Part shown: piece after piece, positions 1-8,341 of the stretch
Layout: each line of letters begins with the position of its first letter
How positions within the stretch are numbered: position 1 is the stretch's first letter
The notes under the pieces: model-generated
What the model saw: the letters and a program-made list of their open reading frames with translations, nothing else
Told to the model about the DNA's origin: nothing
Database searches by the model: none
NCBI GenBank assembly: GCA_017935805.1
Contig: JAGBGV010000108.1
Span: 1-9,956 of the forward strand
Direction: 5' to 3'
Source: Clostridia bacterium
Lineage (GTDB): Bacteria > Bacillota_A > Clostridia > Oscillospirales > CAG-272
DNA length: 9,956 nt
Position numbers and translations under genes: made by a program

Positions 1-35
1 CACCGCAAGCGGTCCCCCTTCCTCTCGGAGGAAGG
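1..35. repeat. Two adjacent inverted repeats inside the 3' end of the DUF559 gene
   Basis: Two hairpin-forming units lie side by side. ACCGC (2-6) pairs with GCGGT (9-13) across AA, and CCTTCCTC (17-24) pairs with GAGGAAGG (28-35) across TCG. They are joined by a C-rich stretch. Both lie in the reading frame and encode the tail of the DUF559 protein. Similar GC-rich palindromic units are, from memory, scattered between genes in gut Clostridia. Whether this is one of them cannot be decided from a single copy at the window edge. Confidence 0.6.
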
Positions 36-381
36 CTTTTACTGTACCGTCAATGTATTCGCACACATTCTTGAAATTTGTATCAATTTGATGATTTGTG
101 AATCGAATCACTTTTAAACCGTAGCCTTCAAGTATCTCTGTGCGAAACTCGTCTTTTCGAACACCATCTTCGGCATAGTGCTGTGAGCCGTCAATTTCTA
201 TAACCAACTTTGCCTTGTGGCAATAAAAGTCAGCAATGAAGTCATCTATCGCTTTCTGCCTTTGGAATCTCACTTCATATTTCGCTAAATAATCATACCA
301 CAAATGCTTCTCTTGTGGAGTTGCATTTTTACGCAAGTTCTTAGCGAGTACGATATTCCTTTTATTGTAATCAAGCGACAT
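1..381 (-). CDS. DUF559 family protein (Vsr-like endonuclease fold), 3' end beyond window
   Basis: This gene was read directly from the minus strand. It is open from an ATG at 381 to the window edge, giving 127 residues with no stop. The N-terminus is typical of DUF559: a basic helix, then 'TPQEKHLW' at residues 21-28. The core shows D51-F-Y and E62-I-D-G65 followed by H68, then the strand VIRF (91-94). These match the acidic core of the very-short-patch-repair/PD-(D/E)XK-like fold. Family members are presumed DNA nucleases, but their biological role is not settled. The start lies 32 bases after the prolyl isomerase stop. It has no good ribosome binding site (only TTGAAAAT upstream), so translation may be weak or depend on the upstream gene. 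The last visible residues (EEGGPLAV) are encoded by inverted repeats. The family call is fairly firm; function is inferred. Confidence 0.85.
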   Translation of the reverse strand, partial: MSLDYNKRNIVLAKNLRKNATPQEKHLWYDYLAKYEVRFQRQKAIDDFIADFYCHKAKLVIEIDGSQHYAEDGVRKDEFRTEILEGYGLKVIRFTNHQIDTNFKNVCEYIDGTVKAFLREEGGPLAV

Positions 382-413
382 ATTTTCAAGTTAATACTTT
401 GTTAGTCCCGAAA

Positions 414-1166
414 TTACATTCTGTCAACGGGGAACATGATTCCCAGCTGATTTACTCTGCTCTGGTAAGCCGCCTGCTGCTTCTGCTGCATGAGAGACTG
501 GTAGATGTCCTGCTTAACCTCGTCAAACTTGATCTTCTCGCCCATCTCACGCTTGTTCAGCTTGATGAGATGATAGCCGAACTGTGTCTTAACGGGAGCG
601 GATACTGTGCCAACCTCCATGTCGTTGCAAGCGTTCTCAAATTCGGGAACCATCTGACCTGCGCCGAAGTCACCAAGCTCACCGCCTGCCTTACCGGAAG
701 GACAAGTGCTGTGCGCTTCAGCCGCTGCCTCAAATGTTACCTCGCCGGATGCGATCTTATCCGCAAGCTCCTTTGCAAAGTCCTCGGAATCAACGAGAAT
801 GTGACTTGCGTTGTAGGTGATGCCGCCCTCAAACTGATCGGGGTGCTCGTCATAGAACTTCTTCAGTTCTTCCTCGGTAACCTTAACCTTTTCAACAGCC
901 TTCTGCACTGCATAGTTTGTGAGAAGCTCTTCCTTGACTCTCTTCATCTGCTCCTTGAACTCAGGTTCGCGCTCCATGAGATTCTTCTGCGCGTCCATGA
1001 GGAACAGCTTCTTTGCGATAAGCTGCTCAAGGATCATTGCTCTGCCCTGAGGGTTGTTGTACGCCTGTGCACGGGGACCCATCTGCATGAGAGTGTAATC
1101 AATTTCACTTGCCATAATAGGCTGTCCGGCAACCTGTGCCACTACTTTGTCCTGAATGTTATCCAT
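414..1166 (-). CDS. Parvulin-type peptidyl-prolyl cis-trans isomerase, cytosolic
   Basis: The 250-residue protein is a foldase that should catalyse cis-trans isomerisation of X-Pro bonds. The N-terminal part (about 1-110) is helical and SurA/PrsA-N-like, acting as the chaperone arm. A PpiC rotamase domain follows at about 116-206. It carries the expected family residues: H122 in 'ASHILV', C155 in 'STCPSG', the 'GGELGDFG' turn (161-168), M172/F176, and H199 in 'FGYHLIK'. A glutamine-rich C-terminal helix ends the chain. There is no signal peptide or lipobox, unlike exported PrsA, so it should act in the cytosol. The start is five bases past the rhamnosidase stop, and its binding site (GAAAGG) lies in the last codons of that gene. 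Translation is therefore likely coupled. The exact substrate is unknown. Confidence 0.93.
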   Translation of the reverse strand: MDNIQDKVVAQVAGQPIMASEIDYTLMQMGPRAQAYNNPQGRAMILEQLIAKKLFLMDAQKNLMEREPEFKEQMKRVKEELLTNYAVQKAVEKVKVTEEELKKFYDEHPDQFEGGITYNASHILVDSEDFAKELADKIASGEVTFEAAAEAHSTCPSGKAGGELGDFGAGQMVPEFENACNDMEVGTVSAPVKTQFGYHLIKLNKREMGEKIKFDEVKQDIYQSLMQQKQQAAYQSRVNQLGIMFPVDRM

Positions 1167-1171
1167 AATTT

Positions 1172-3736
1172 TTACCTTTCAAATATATTATTTATATTAT
1201 TTATTATTTTTTCACAAGAGAATGTATGCCGACCGGTTTTCACTGTGAATGTCTCGCCGCTCGGAAGAATTACACATCCTTCCGTATTCGGAGGAATCTC
1301 CACATCAAAACGGATTCGGTCGTCCTCATAGCTCCACGCAGAGATGACAGTCCCAACGGGGGAACGGTATTCAGCCCGTGCATAGCCAAGACGTTCGTCC
1401 GGATAAGGGCGCACAGTGATTTGGCCCCCCTCTACTGAAATTCCGCAAGCTCTGCTCATAAGCCATCCCGCAATAGTTCCGTAGCTGTAATGATTAAGTG
1501 AGCCTTCAGGTGTTCCGTCGGCTGAGATTCCATTCCAGCTTTCCCAAACGGTGCTTGCTCCCTTCTCGACCTCATACAGCCATGAGGGCTGTTTTCTGTT
1601 AAGGAGCAAATCGTACGCCACCGACGGGTATCCGTTATCTGTCAGCACGTCGCAGAGAGCATAGGTAGTGAGGAATCCCGTGCCGATGCCGCCGTCTTTC
1701 TGAAGCAGGTTTACAAGATCTGCCGCAGCCTGATTTTGCTCCTCTTTTGTGAGAAGTCCCAGGGCAATAGGTCTTACAAAGTGGCATTGACGGCTTGAAT
1801 CTATGCGTCCGTTCGGGAGATATACATACCGATAAGCGTTTTTCGCCTTTTCAGCCGCATCACGGAAATAAGCCGCATCGTATTCGTCTCCGACCCTTTG
1901 TGCAAGCTCACTTGCAAGCGTACATCCGTATGCAAGATAAGCAGTCGCCATCTCGGAAAGTCCGCCTTCCCAGTTTTCCTGGTCATAATACGGTGCACCC
2001 TTGCCCGGTTCCTTCCATTCTCCCCAATGCATACCCACATCAACAAAATAATCTCGGTATATACGCGGCATGTCCAGGTTACTTTCTCTGAATGCACGGG
2101 CTCTGGCAAGACAATAATACATCCACTCGCGAATATTCGGATAAAGCTGACGCAGCAGTACATCCGAATCATACAGCTTCATTATTTTCCACGGCACTAT
2201 TTCAAAAGCATCACACCAGCCTGCCGCGCCGTCATGTCTGTCATAGCCAAAGTCCGGTGCCATCTGCTTTATACATCCGTCATCAAATTGTGTTGCCGCA
2301 AGCTCATGAAGCCACCGTGCAATAACGGGATAGCAATCCATAAGGTACATTGCGGTACCTGAGAACACCTGCAAATCTCCAGTAAATCCGGATTTTTCTC
2401 TGTGAGGGCAGTCGGTGGGCATATCAACGAAGTTACCCTTCATGCTCCACACGCAGTTTTCAAAGAGCTTGTTCACCTCAGCAACTCCGCACTCGAAGAA
2501 ACCGACCTGCTCAATATCGGAATATACTGAGACCGCGGTAAACTCCTCTCCTGTTATGGGAAGAGACGTTTCCACCTTCACGTATTGGAATCCGTAATAG
2601 CATTTCATCTGGTGATAAACGTTCCTGCCGGGTTTGCAGATATACTCAACCTTCTGCAAACAGTACGGCATATCCGGATTCTGATTGTGGGTGGTTTGGA
2701 AGTTACCGTCCTTGTCAAGAACTTCAACAAAGGTCAGAGATATTCTCTCCCCGCCCTTTGCCATAATATCAAACTCCACATATCCTGCGATATTCTGTCC
2801 GAAATCAAGGACAACCTCCCCCTTGGGGGTTACTGTTTTTCTTGCGCTGAATCTTTCATGAGGGGTTATCGGCAAGGACGATCCGATAAGGTTGCCGTAG
2901 CCATAGTCGCACACTCTTACTTCGTGCCAATCATCAATGGTACGGTTGGCATCGTATTCCTCAAGCTGCATCATATCGTTTCGCATAAGAGGACCGGACT
3001 GACTCGCCTTCCAGCTTCCGTCTGTTACGAGCACGACCTCTCCGTCCACCTCAAGCTGACATAAAAGACCAAGCTGTGTGCCAAAGGAATTGCGCCGCAT
3101 AGGCCAACCGACACATCCTCTGTACCAGCCCTCGCCAAGAGTAACCGTGATCTCGTTTGTACCCTTGATGAGCATATCCGTCACATCATATGTCTGCACC
3201 TGCAGTCTCTTTGGATACTGGCTTGACCCCGGTGCCATAAAATAGCCGTCAACATGTCTGCCGTTTATATACGCATCGTATACACCGTGAGCGGTTATGT
3301 AAAGCCGTGCATCAGCCAACTTACTCACAGTGAATTCTTTTTTCAGATAGCTTGCACAGTTAAGTGGGTCATCGGCGTACATGATCCTCGGAACACGGTA
3401 CAGTTCAGGCTCTATCCACAAGGCTTTCCACCGTTCTCGCGGTATTGTGGTCTCAAATTCCGACTCCGCTGTCTCACCCGCAATTCCGTTTTCATTCCAA
3501 AGGGTAATGGACCATCTTATGCGCTGTCCCCATGGCATATCCACCGGCACCTCGTATTCCGTCCGTCCGGACTCTACCTTGCCGCTGCCGAAAATTGTCA
3601 GGTCATCAATATTTACAGCAACCGAAAACGCGGTCTGAGTAACACCGTCCACAGGTATCCATGAAAAAACGACCCTGCCGCCGTCTATACCGCAGGGAGA
3701 CTTCATATAATTGGTCTTTAGCGCTGTTGCATACAT
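1172..3736 (-). CDS. Alpha-L-rhamnosidase, glycoside hydrolase family 78
   Basis: The 854-residue enzyme should release terminal alpha-L-rhamnose from plant glycosides or polysaccharides. An immunoglobulin-like N-terminal domain (about 10-100) is followed by beta-sandwich carbohydrate-binding regions (about 105-300, with the 'GEGWYRG' motif near 201-207, and about 300-410). The (alpha/alpha)6 catalytic domain spans about 415-765, and a C-terminal beta domain ends the chain. The catalytic segment holds D442-C-P-H-R-E447 and D454. The spacing D, +5 E, +12 D fits the rhamnose-contacting acidic residues I recall for Bacillus RhaB. E731 in 'TVWESW' (729-733) is the likely second carboxylate. There is no signal peptide, so substrates are probably imported oligosaccharides or small glycosides. 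The start is supported by AAAGGAGA just upstream. It lies 28 bases after the dehydrogenase stop. Confidence 0.92.
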   Translation of the reverse strand: MYATALKTNYMKSPCGIDGGRVVFSWIPVDGVTQTAFSVAVNIDDLTIFGSGKVESGRTEYEVPVDMPWGQRIRWSITLWNENGIAGETAESEFETTIPRERWKALWIEPELYRVPRIMYADDPLNCASYLKKEFTVSKLADARLYITAHGVYDAYINGRHVDGYFMAPGSSQYPKRLQVQTYDVTDMLIKGTNEITVTLGEGWYRGCVGWPMRRNSFGTQLGLLCQLEVDGEVVLVTDGSWKASQSGPLMRNDMMQLEEYDANRTIDDWHEVRVCDYGYGNLIGSSLPITPHERFSARKTVTPKGEVVLDFGQNIAGYVEFDIMAKGGERISLTFVEVLDKDGNFQTTHNQNPDMPYCLQKVEYICKPGRNVYHQMKCYYGFQYVKVETSLPITGEEFTAVSVYSDIEQVGFFECGVAEVNKLFENCVWSMKGNFVDMPTDCPHREKSGFTGDLQVFSGTAMYLMDCYPVIARWLHELAATQFDDGCIKQMAPDFGYDRHDGAAGWCDAFEIVPWKIMKLYDSDVLLRQLYPNIREWMYYCLARARAFRESNLDMPRIYRDYFVDVGMHWGEWKEPGKGAPYYDQENWEGGLSEMATAYLAYGCTLASELAQRVGDEYDAAYFRDAAEKAKNAYRYVYLPNGRIDSSRQCHFVRPIALGLLTKEEQNQAAADLVNLLQKDGGIGTGFLTTYALCDVLTDNGYPSVAYDLLLNRKQPSWLYEVEKGASTVWESWNGISADGTPEGSLNHYSYGTIAGWLMSRACGISVEGGQITVRPYPDERLGYARAEYRSPVGTVISAWSYEDDRIRFDVEIPPNTEGCVILPSGETFTVKTGRHTFSCEKIINNINNIFER

Positions 3737-3764
3737 AGCTTATCTCCTTTCGGCGGAAGAAAAC

Positions 3765-4520
3765 TTAAGTTTTTGCGAATTTTATCATCAGCTTTACGGG
3801 AAGCAGCTTGGCAATTACCCGATACAGCTTGTAAAATGCTCTTGGTGTGTAAACACTTCTGCATTTTTTCGCCGCCTTGAGAGAGCCGCGTGCCACCTTT
3901 ACGGGATCGCAGTAAGGCATGATGTCGAATGTTTTTGAGTTGCCCTTGATGCCGCCGAGATAGATGAATTCCGTATCCATGGGACCTGAGCAAACTGCGG
4001 TTGAGATGATTCCCTTCGGCTTCAGCTCCTCACCGATTCCGAGAGAAAACGCCGTCACATATGCCTTGGATGCGCTGTACACGGTCATTCGGGGATTTGG
4101 ACAAAAAGAAGCAATTGACGAAATATTGAGGATACGGGCACCTCTGTTCATGTATGGAATAAATATATGAGTCACCGCCGTCAACCCCTTCAGGTTAAGG
4201 TCAACTGTACGAGTCTGATTTTTCAGCTCGCCCTCTCCCACGTTTCCGAGATAACCGCAACCGGCGTTATTGATAAGCAGTCTCACATCCGGCTGTTGTG
4301 CTTCAGTCTCCGCAGCAAGTGCGGCATAGCTTTCGTCAAGGGTAAGGTCATATGGCATTATCCTGCACGGGCGTGATAGCTCACTCGCTACTGCCTCGAG
4401 CTTTTCTCTGCCTCGCGCCACAAGCCAATATTCTTCGATTTCAGGGTAATATACCGCGATCTGTCGGCAAAGCTCAAGTCCGAGCCCCGCAGACGCGCCT
4501 GTTATAACAGCTACCTTCAT
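3765..4520 (-). CDS. Short-chain dehydrogenase/reductase (classical SDR)
   Basis: The 251-residue protein is an NAD(P)-dependent oxidoreductase with a Rossmann fold. Visible motifs are TGASAGLG (7-14) for the dinucleotide, NNAG (84-87), catalytic S135 and the Y148-x3-K152 pair. Arginines near 36-38 after the second strand suggest NADP(H), but this is an inference. The length is standard for classical SDRs. The C-terminal end (about 215-251) is basic and hydrophobic and may touch the membrane. The start is set by GAGGTG six bases upstream and by a promoter at 4553-4581. It is the first gene of the minus-strand operon with the rhamnosidase and the isomerase. The substrate cannot be told from the sequence. 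It may act on a sugar or aglycone released by the rhamnosidase, or be unrelated to it. Confidence 0.92.
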   Translation of the reverse strand: MKVAVITGASAGLGLELCRQIAVYYPEIEEYWLVARGREKLEAVASELSRPCRIMPYDLTLDESYAALAAETEAQQPDVRLLINNAGCGYLGNVGEGELKNQTRTVDLNLKGLTAVTHIFIPYMNRGARILNISSIASFCPNPRMTVYSASKAYVTAFSLGIGEELKPKGIISTAVCSGPMDTEFIYLGGIKGNSKTFDIMPYCDPVKVARGSLKAAKKCRSVYTPRAFYKLYRVIAKLLPVKLMIKFAKT

Positions 4521-4552
4521 TATTACACCTCATGAAATTCACATTCTATGTA

Positions 4553-4581
4553 ATAATACCACAAGAGGAGTTTTTTTGCAA
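4553..4581 (-). promoter_or_regulatory. Promoter of the SDR-rhamnosidase-isomerase operon
   Basis: On the minus strand, TTGCAA (4576-4581, 4 of 6 to the -35 consensus) and TATTAT (4553-4558, 5 of 6 to the -10) are separated by 17 bases. A TG one base before the -10 makes it an extended element. It lies 32 bases upstream of the dehydrogenase start, in the right place for a short leader. Confidence 0.65.
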
Positions 4582-4638
4582 GTGCGAAGGCAAAACTTTT
4601 GAAAGAGCGAGTTCTCCGAGAGATTTTTCGATTTTTGT

Positions 4639-4668
4639 GTGGCATTTTCCCGAAGTATATGGTATAAT
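4639..4668 (+). promoter_or_regulatory. Promoter of the MATE-ABC operon
   Basis: A perfect -10 TATAAT is at 4663-4668. The best -35 is GTGGCA (4639-4644), matching TTGACA at 4 of 6 positions with an 18-base spacer. A transcript would start near 4675, about 42 bases ahead of the ATG at 4717. The -35 is weak, which leaves room for an activator. Confidence 0.6.
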
Positions 4669-4716
4669 ATTGTGATTTTGATCCGCACAACTGAACATCA
4701 GAGGTTACGCAGAATC

Positions 4717-6138
4717 ATGATACGATCTATAAAAAACAAATTCAATTGGAGCTTGCTCCCGACTATACTAATTCTCGCATGGCCGACTATGCTTGAACAG
4801 CTTCTCGCAACTGCTGTACAGTACATCGACACCGCCATGGTCGGCTCACTCGGCGACTATGCAACGGCAGCCGTCGGCTCGACCACAACGGTCAACTGGC
4901 TTGTCAACAGCTCAATATCCGCCCTCGGAATCGGATTTCTTGCATTCATTGCACAGGCTTACGGCGCAGGGGAAAAGAAAAACGCCCGTCGCGCATCTGC
5001 TCAAGCGGTGCTGACTGTCCTTGTCACAGGCGCAGTTTTCACAGTTTTCACCCTTGCACTCAGCTCATATGTGCCCGTGTGGATGCAGGTGGACGAGAGC
5101 ATACAGAGTCTTGCCGCAAGATATTTCTTCATCATCTACGCACCAATGCTCCCCCGCACCGCTACAATAATCTTCGGTTCAATTTTGCGGGCAGTGGGTG
5201 ACACTAAAACCCCCATGCTTGTGGGACTTGCAGTAAACATTATCAACGTTATTTTGAACTTTTTCCTTATCTTTGACACACGGCAGTACACCGTTTTCTC
5301 CCATAGCATTACTGTGTACGGCGCAGGTCTCGGTGTAATCGGCGCAGCAATCGCAAGTGCTGTTGCTTTCACAGTAGGTGGCATACTTATAACAATTGCC
5401 CTGTGGCGGCACAAGGAGATCTCCCCCCGCGGCTGCTCCGTCAAACCCGACAGACACATCCTCCGTCCTTGCTTCAGGGTGGCGCTACCCAATATGCTGC
5501 AGAGATTCGGCACATCCCTCGGATATGTGGCGTTTGCATCGATGATAAACTCCCTCGGAGACATCTCCACCGCGGCACACACCATCGCCAACACAGTGGA
5601 GTCTGCATTCTACATCCCCGGATACGGTATGCAGGCTGCCGCGTCAACTTTAGCCGGCAACGCACTCGGCGCAAAGGATAACGCAAAAATGAAGGAGCTT
5701 GCACGGCTGCTTGTATTCATTGAAGTTCTTCTGATGGTAGTCTCCGGTGCGCTTCTGTTCGTCTTTGCTCCGCAAATGGTGAGCATATTCTCGGACAGTG
5801 ATGAAGTCATCCGTCTCGGTGCCATCGTGCTTCAAATGGTGGCAGTATCCGAACCGATCTTCGGTGCAGCTATCATTATGGAAGGCTTGATGCACGGCGT
5901 CGGAAAAACAGTCGCCCCGTTTGTGTTCAACATCGTCGGTATGTGGGGCGTGCGAATTGTTGGTACGTTCATCTGCACACAGCTTCTCTCCATGGGTCTT
6001 GTATCCGCATGGGCTTGCATGATCGGACACAATCTGCTGCTCTTCTTTATGTTCCTCGCCTACTACCTCAGCGGCAAATGGAACCCGCTAAACAATGCTA
6101 AAAATTCACTCAACATAAACGGAGGCGCCAATGCTTAA
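4717..6138 (+). CDS. MATE family multidrug/toxin efflux transporter
   Basis: From the ATG at 4717 the protein has 473 residues, the usual MATE length, with about twelve hydrophobic segments in two repeats. Family marks include 'DTAMVGSLG' (38-46), 'AQAYGAG' (79-85), 'GDTKTPM' (161-167) followed by the Asn-rich sixth helix 'NIINVILN' (174-181), and the second-half copy 'ASTLAGNALGA' (309-319). It should export cationic or aromatic compounds in exchange for Na+ or H+. The frame is open 78 bases further back to a GTG at 4639. That extension would span the promoter and adds no typical MATE residues, so it is rejected. Upstream AGAGG (4700-4704) is a somewhat distant binding site. Its stop overlaps the start of the next gene. 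The substrate is unknown. Confidence 0.94.
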   Translation: MIRSIKNKFNWSLLPTILILAWPTMLEQLLATAVQYIDTAMVGSLGDYATAAVGSTTTVNWLVNSSISALGIGFLAFIAQAYGAGEKKNARRASAQAVLTVLVTGAVFTVFTLALSSYVPVWMQVDESIQSLAARYFFIIYAPMLPRTATIIFGSILRAVGDTKTPMLVGLAVNIINVILNFFLIFDTRQYTVFSHSITVYGAGLGVIGAAIASAVAFTVGGILITIALWRHKEISPRGCSVKPDRHILRPCFRVALPNMLQRFGTSLGYVAFASMINSLGDISTAAHTIANTVESAFYIPGYGMQAAASTLAGNALGAKDNAKMKELARLLVFIEVLLMVVSGALLFVFAPQMVSIFSDSDEVIRLGAIVLQMVAVSEPIFGAAIIMEGLMHGVGKTVAPFVFNIVGMWGVRIVGTFICTQLLSMGLVSAWACMIGHNLLLFFMFLAYYLSGKWNPLNNAKNSLNINGGANA

Positions 6139-7891
6139 ACGTTTTCTCGCCTACTACAAGCCATATATGAATATCTTTATTCCCGATATGCTGGCTTCAT
6201 TCGTTGTGGCAATGATCGGTATAGTTTATCCCATTGTTACCCGTAAGATGCTCAATGAGTTTATTCCGAATAAAGAGTATCAGCTGATCGTCATTTTCGG
6301 TCTGACTCTCTTATGTCTCTACGCCGCAAGAATGTTGCTGAACTATTACATACAGTATCAGGGTCACATGATGGGCGTGAATATGCAGGCGCAGATGAGA
6401 CGGGATATGTTCACTCACCTTGAGAGACTGCCCTACAAGTTCTACGACAACAATGAGACAGGTAAGCTTATGTCCCGCATGACCAATGACCTTATGGATA
6501 TAAGCGAGCTTGCTCACCACGGTCCGGAGAATCTTATCATCTCCTCAATTTCAATCATTACGTCCTTCGTTTACTTGTCCACCATCAACATTTGGCTGAC
6601 GCTTATCATCTTCATGGCAGTTCCCTTCCTTCTTGTAATAACCTACTTCCTTCGCAAGAAGATGCGGGATGCATTCAAGAGAGGCCGCCAGTCTATCGCG
6701 CAGATCAACGCATCCCTTGAGTCAAGCATCTCCGGTATCAGAGTTACAAAGGCGTTCACCAACTACGACAAGGAAGAAGAAAAGTTTGAGGAAGGCAACG
6801 AGTCCTTTGTTCGCTCCCGCCGTGACTCCTACAAGGCAATGGGTCAGTTCCACTCGGGCACATCATTCATCACAGACGTGTTCAACGTAATCATACTGAT
6901 CGCAGGCGGCTTGTTCCTGTACGCAGGTGAGATCGAGCTTGGAGACTACACCGCGTTTATCGTGTCTGTAAACCTGTTCATCTCCCCCGTTATGACGCTG
7001 ATCAACTTCATGGAGCAGTACCAGAGCGGCGTTACAGGCTTTGAGAGATTCCTCGAGATCATGGACGAGCCCGTGGAAGAGGACAAGGATGGTGCTAAGG
7101 ACATCGGCAAGGTTGAAGGTCACATTGAACTCAAAAACGTAACATACGGCTATGACGGCGAAAAAGACGTTCTGACTGATGTAAGCCTTGACATACCGAA
7201 GGGCAAGACCTTTGCGCTGGTTGGTCCTTCCGGCGGCGGCAAAACCACAATTTGTCACCTGATCCCCCACTTCTATGACATCGAGCGCGGTCAGATACTA
7301 ATCGACGGCAAGGAAATCCACGATATTTCAATGGAATCCCTCCGTCGCAGTATCGGTATCGTTCAGCAGGACATTTATCTGTTCAACGCAAGCATCAAGG
7401 AAAATATCCTCTACGGCAGACTTGACGCCACTGACGAAGAAGTTGTCGAAGCGGCAAAGCGTGCAAACATTCACGACTATATCATGACCCTTGAGAACGG
7501 CTACGACACCGAGATAGGTGAACGCGGCGTTCGTCTCTCCGGCGGTCAGAAGCAGAGACTCTCTATCGCAAGAGTATTCCTCAAAAATCCCCCGATCCTC
7601 ATTCTGGACGAGGCGACCAGTGCCCTTGACAACACCACCGAGATCCTCATTCAGGAAGCGCTTGACGATCTCTGCCGCGGCAGAACTACTCTTGTTGTGG
7701 CACACAGACTCTCCACCATCAAGAATGCTGACGAGATCGCAGTCATCGCCGGCGGTAAGATCGTTCAGCAGGGCTCCCACGAAGCTCTTCTCGCAGAGGG
7801 CGGTATGTATGCTGATCTGTATAATCTCCAGTTCCGCGCCAACACAGGTGAGAGCGTGGAAAGCTACACCGGAACCAAGTTCGGGGTGTGA
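6131..7891 (+). CDS. ABC-type exporter half-transporter (membrane domain fused to ATPase)
   Basis: The 586-residue protein has a six-helix exporter domain (about 1-310) followed by a nucleotide-binding domain. ATPase motifs are complete: Walker A GPSGGGKT (365-372), Q-loop Q413, signature LSGGQKQR (469-476), Walker B ILILDE with catalytic E494, the D-loop SALD, and H-loop H525. It is therefore predicted to be an active ATP-driven exporter working as a homodimer. No second half-transporter is visible in the window, which favours the homodimer. GGAGG at 6121-6125 is its binding site, and the ATG lies inside the last codons of the MATE gene (8-base overlap), so translation is coupled. It most resembles lipid/multidrug MsbA/LmrA-type exporters. 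The substrate is unknown. Confidence 0.95.
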   Translation: MLKRFLAYYKPYMNIFIPDMLASFVVAMIGIVYPIVTRKMLNEFIPNKEYQLIVIFGLTLLCLYAARMLLNYYIQYQGHMMGVNMQAQMRRDMFTHLERLPYKFYDNNETGKLMSRMTNDLMDISELAHHGPENLIISSISIITSFVYLSTINIWLTLIIFMAVPFLLVITYFLRKKMRDAFKRGRQSIAQINASLESSISGIRVTKAFTNYDKEEEKFEEGNESFVRSRRDSYKAMGQFHSGTSFITDVFNVIILIAGGLFLYAGEIELGDYTAFIVSVNLFISPVMTLINFMEQYQSGVTGFERFLEIMDEPVEEDKDGAKDIGKVEGHIELKNVTYGYDGEKDVLTDVSLDIPKGKTFALVGPSGGGKTTICHLIPHFYDIERGQILIDGKEIHDISMESLRRSIGIVQQDIYLFNASIKENILYGRLDATDEEVVEAAKRANIHDYIMTLENGYDTEIGERGVRLSGGQKQRLSIARVFLKNPPILILDEATSALDNTTEILIQEALDDLCRGRTTLVVAHRLSTIKNADEIAVIAGGKIVQQGSHEALLAEGGMYADLYNLQFRANTGESVESYTGTKFGV

Positions 7892-7901
7892 AGAAACAAA
7901 T

Positions 7902-7935
7902 AAAGCCTTCCGTAATTGGAGGGCTTTTTCTTTTA
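7902..7935 (+). terminator. Rho-independent terminator after the ABC exporter gene
   Basis: A 10-bp stem, AAAGCCTTCC (7902-7911) with GGAGGGCTTT (7918-7927) and one G-T pair, has a 6-base loop and is followed by TTCTTTT. It begins 10 bases after the stop codon. Read on the minus strand the same stem is followed by a looser T-rich run, so it probably also ends the convergent RHH gene, which stops at 7944. Confidence 0.9.
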
Positions 7936-7943
7936 ATATACTT

Positions 7944-8297
7944 TTAATCGGTTAATTTATCCGCCTCTATTGCATTGTTGATCGCAATATTGATAAGCTT
8001 AGTATAGCTTATATTGTATTTTGCCTTTAATGCGTCAAGTTTTTGAAATAATTCAGCAGATATCAGAAAACTTCTCTTAACTTTCCACGCATTAGAAGTG
8101 GGGAATGCTTTTACATTTTCCGTCTCTGTCAAATCCTCAATAGCAACGATTACAAGATCATTTATCGTGGCTTCATATTTTTCATTTGACAAACGCTGCA
8201 ATTCGGTGTACAATGATTCATATATAAACCAAGACTTTTTAAGGTATTCTGTCTCGGTCTCTCCACGCCGACGAAAAGCCTTACTGTATGCAGACAT
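7944..8297 (-). CDS. Putative DNA-binding regulator with two tandem ribbon-helix-helix units
   Basis: The 117-residue protein appears to be an internal duplication. Residues 21-56 (strand KSWFIYE, then two helices) align with 75-110 (strand RSFLIS, then two helices) with a single one-residue gap. Shared features are K/R-S at the start of the strand, L-x3-L in the first helix, and a hydrophobic 'xLIxIAI' type second helix. Each unit looks like one ribbon-helix-helix monomer, so the chain could form a pseudo-dimer by itself. This reading is by pattern, not by database match. The start is fixed by GAGGTGAT just upstream. The gene is AT-rich, divergent from the 8392 gene and convergent with the ABC gene. 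A palindrome lies inside its probable promoter, suggesting self-repression. It could be an antitoxin-type regulator, but no toxin is recognisable. Confidence 0.72.
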   Translation of the reverse strand: MSAYSKAFRRRGETETEYLKKSWFIYESLYTELQRLSNEKYEATINDLVIVAIEDLTETENVKAFPTSNAWKVKRSFLISAELFQKLDALKAKYNISYTKLINIAINNAIEADKLTD

Positions 8298-8341
8298 AAT
8301 ATCACCTCTTTCAGTTAAATTATGTCTTCTTTTTTGCTCAA

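Noticed and set aside
399..1331. Long plus-strand open frame of 310 codons
   Set aside because: It lies antisense to the prolyl isomerase and the end of the rhamnosidase. Its product has no recognisable motifs and no binding site, and it is explained by codon bias of the real genes.
4639..4716. N-terminal extension of the MATE gene to a GTG
   Set aside because: The extension would start inside the -35 and cross the perfect -10. It lacks a binding site, and the ATG at 4717 gives the standard MATE length.
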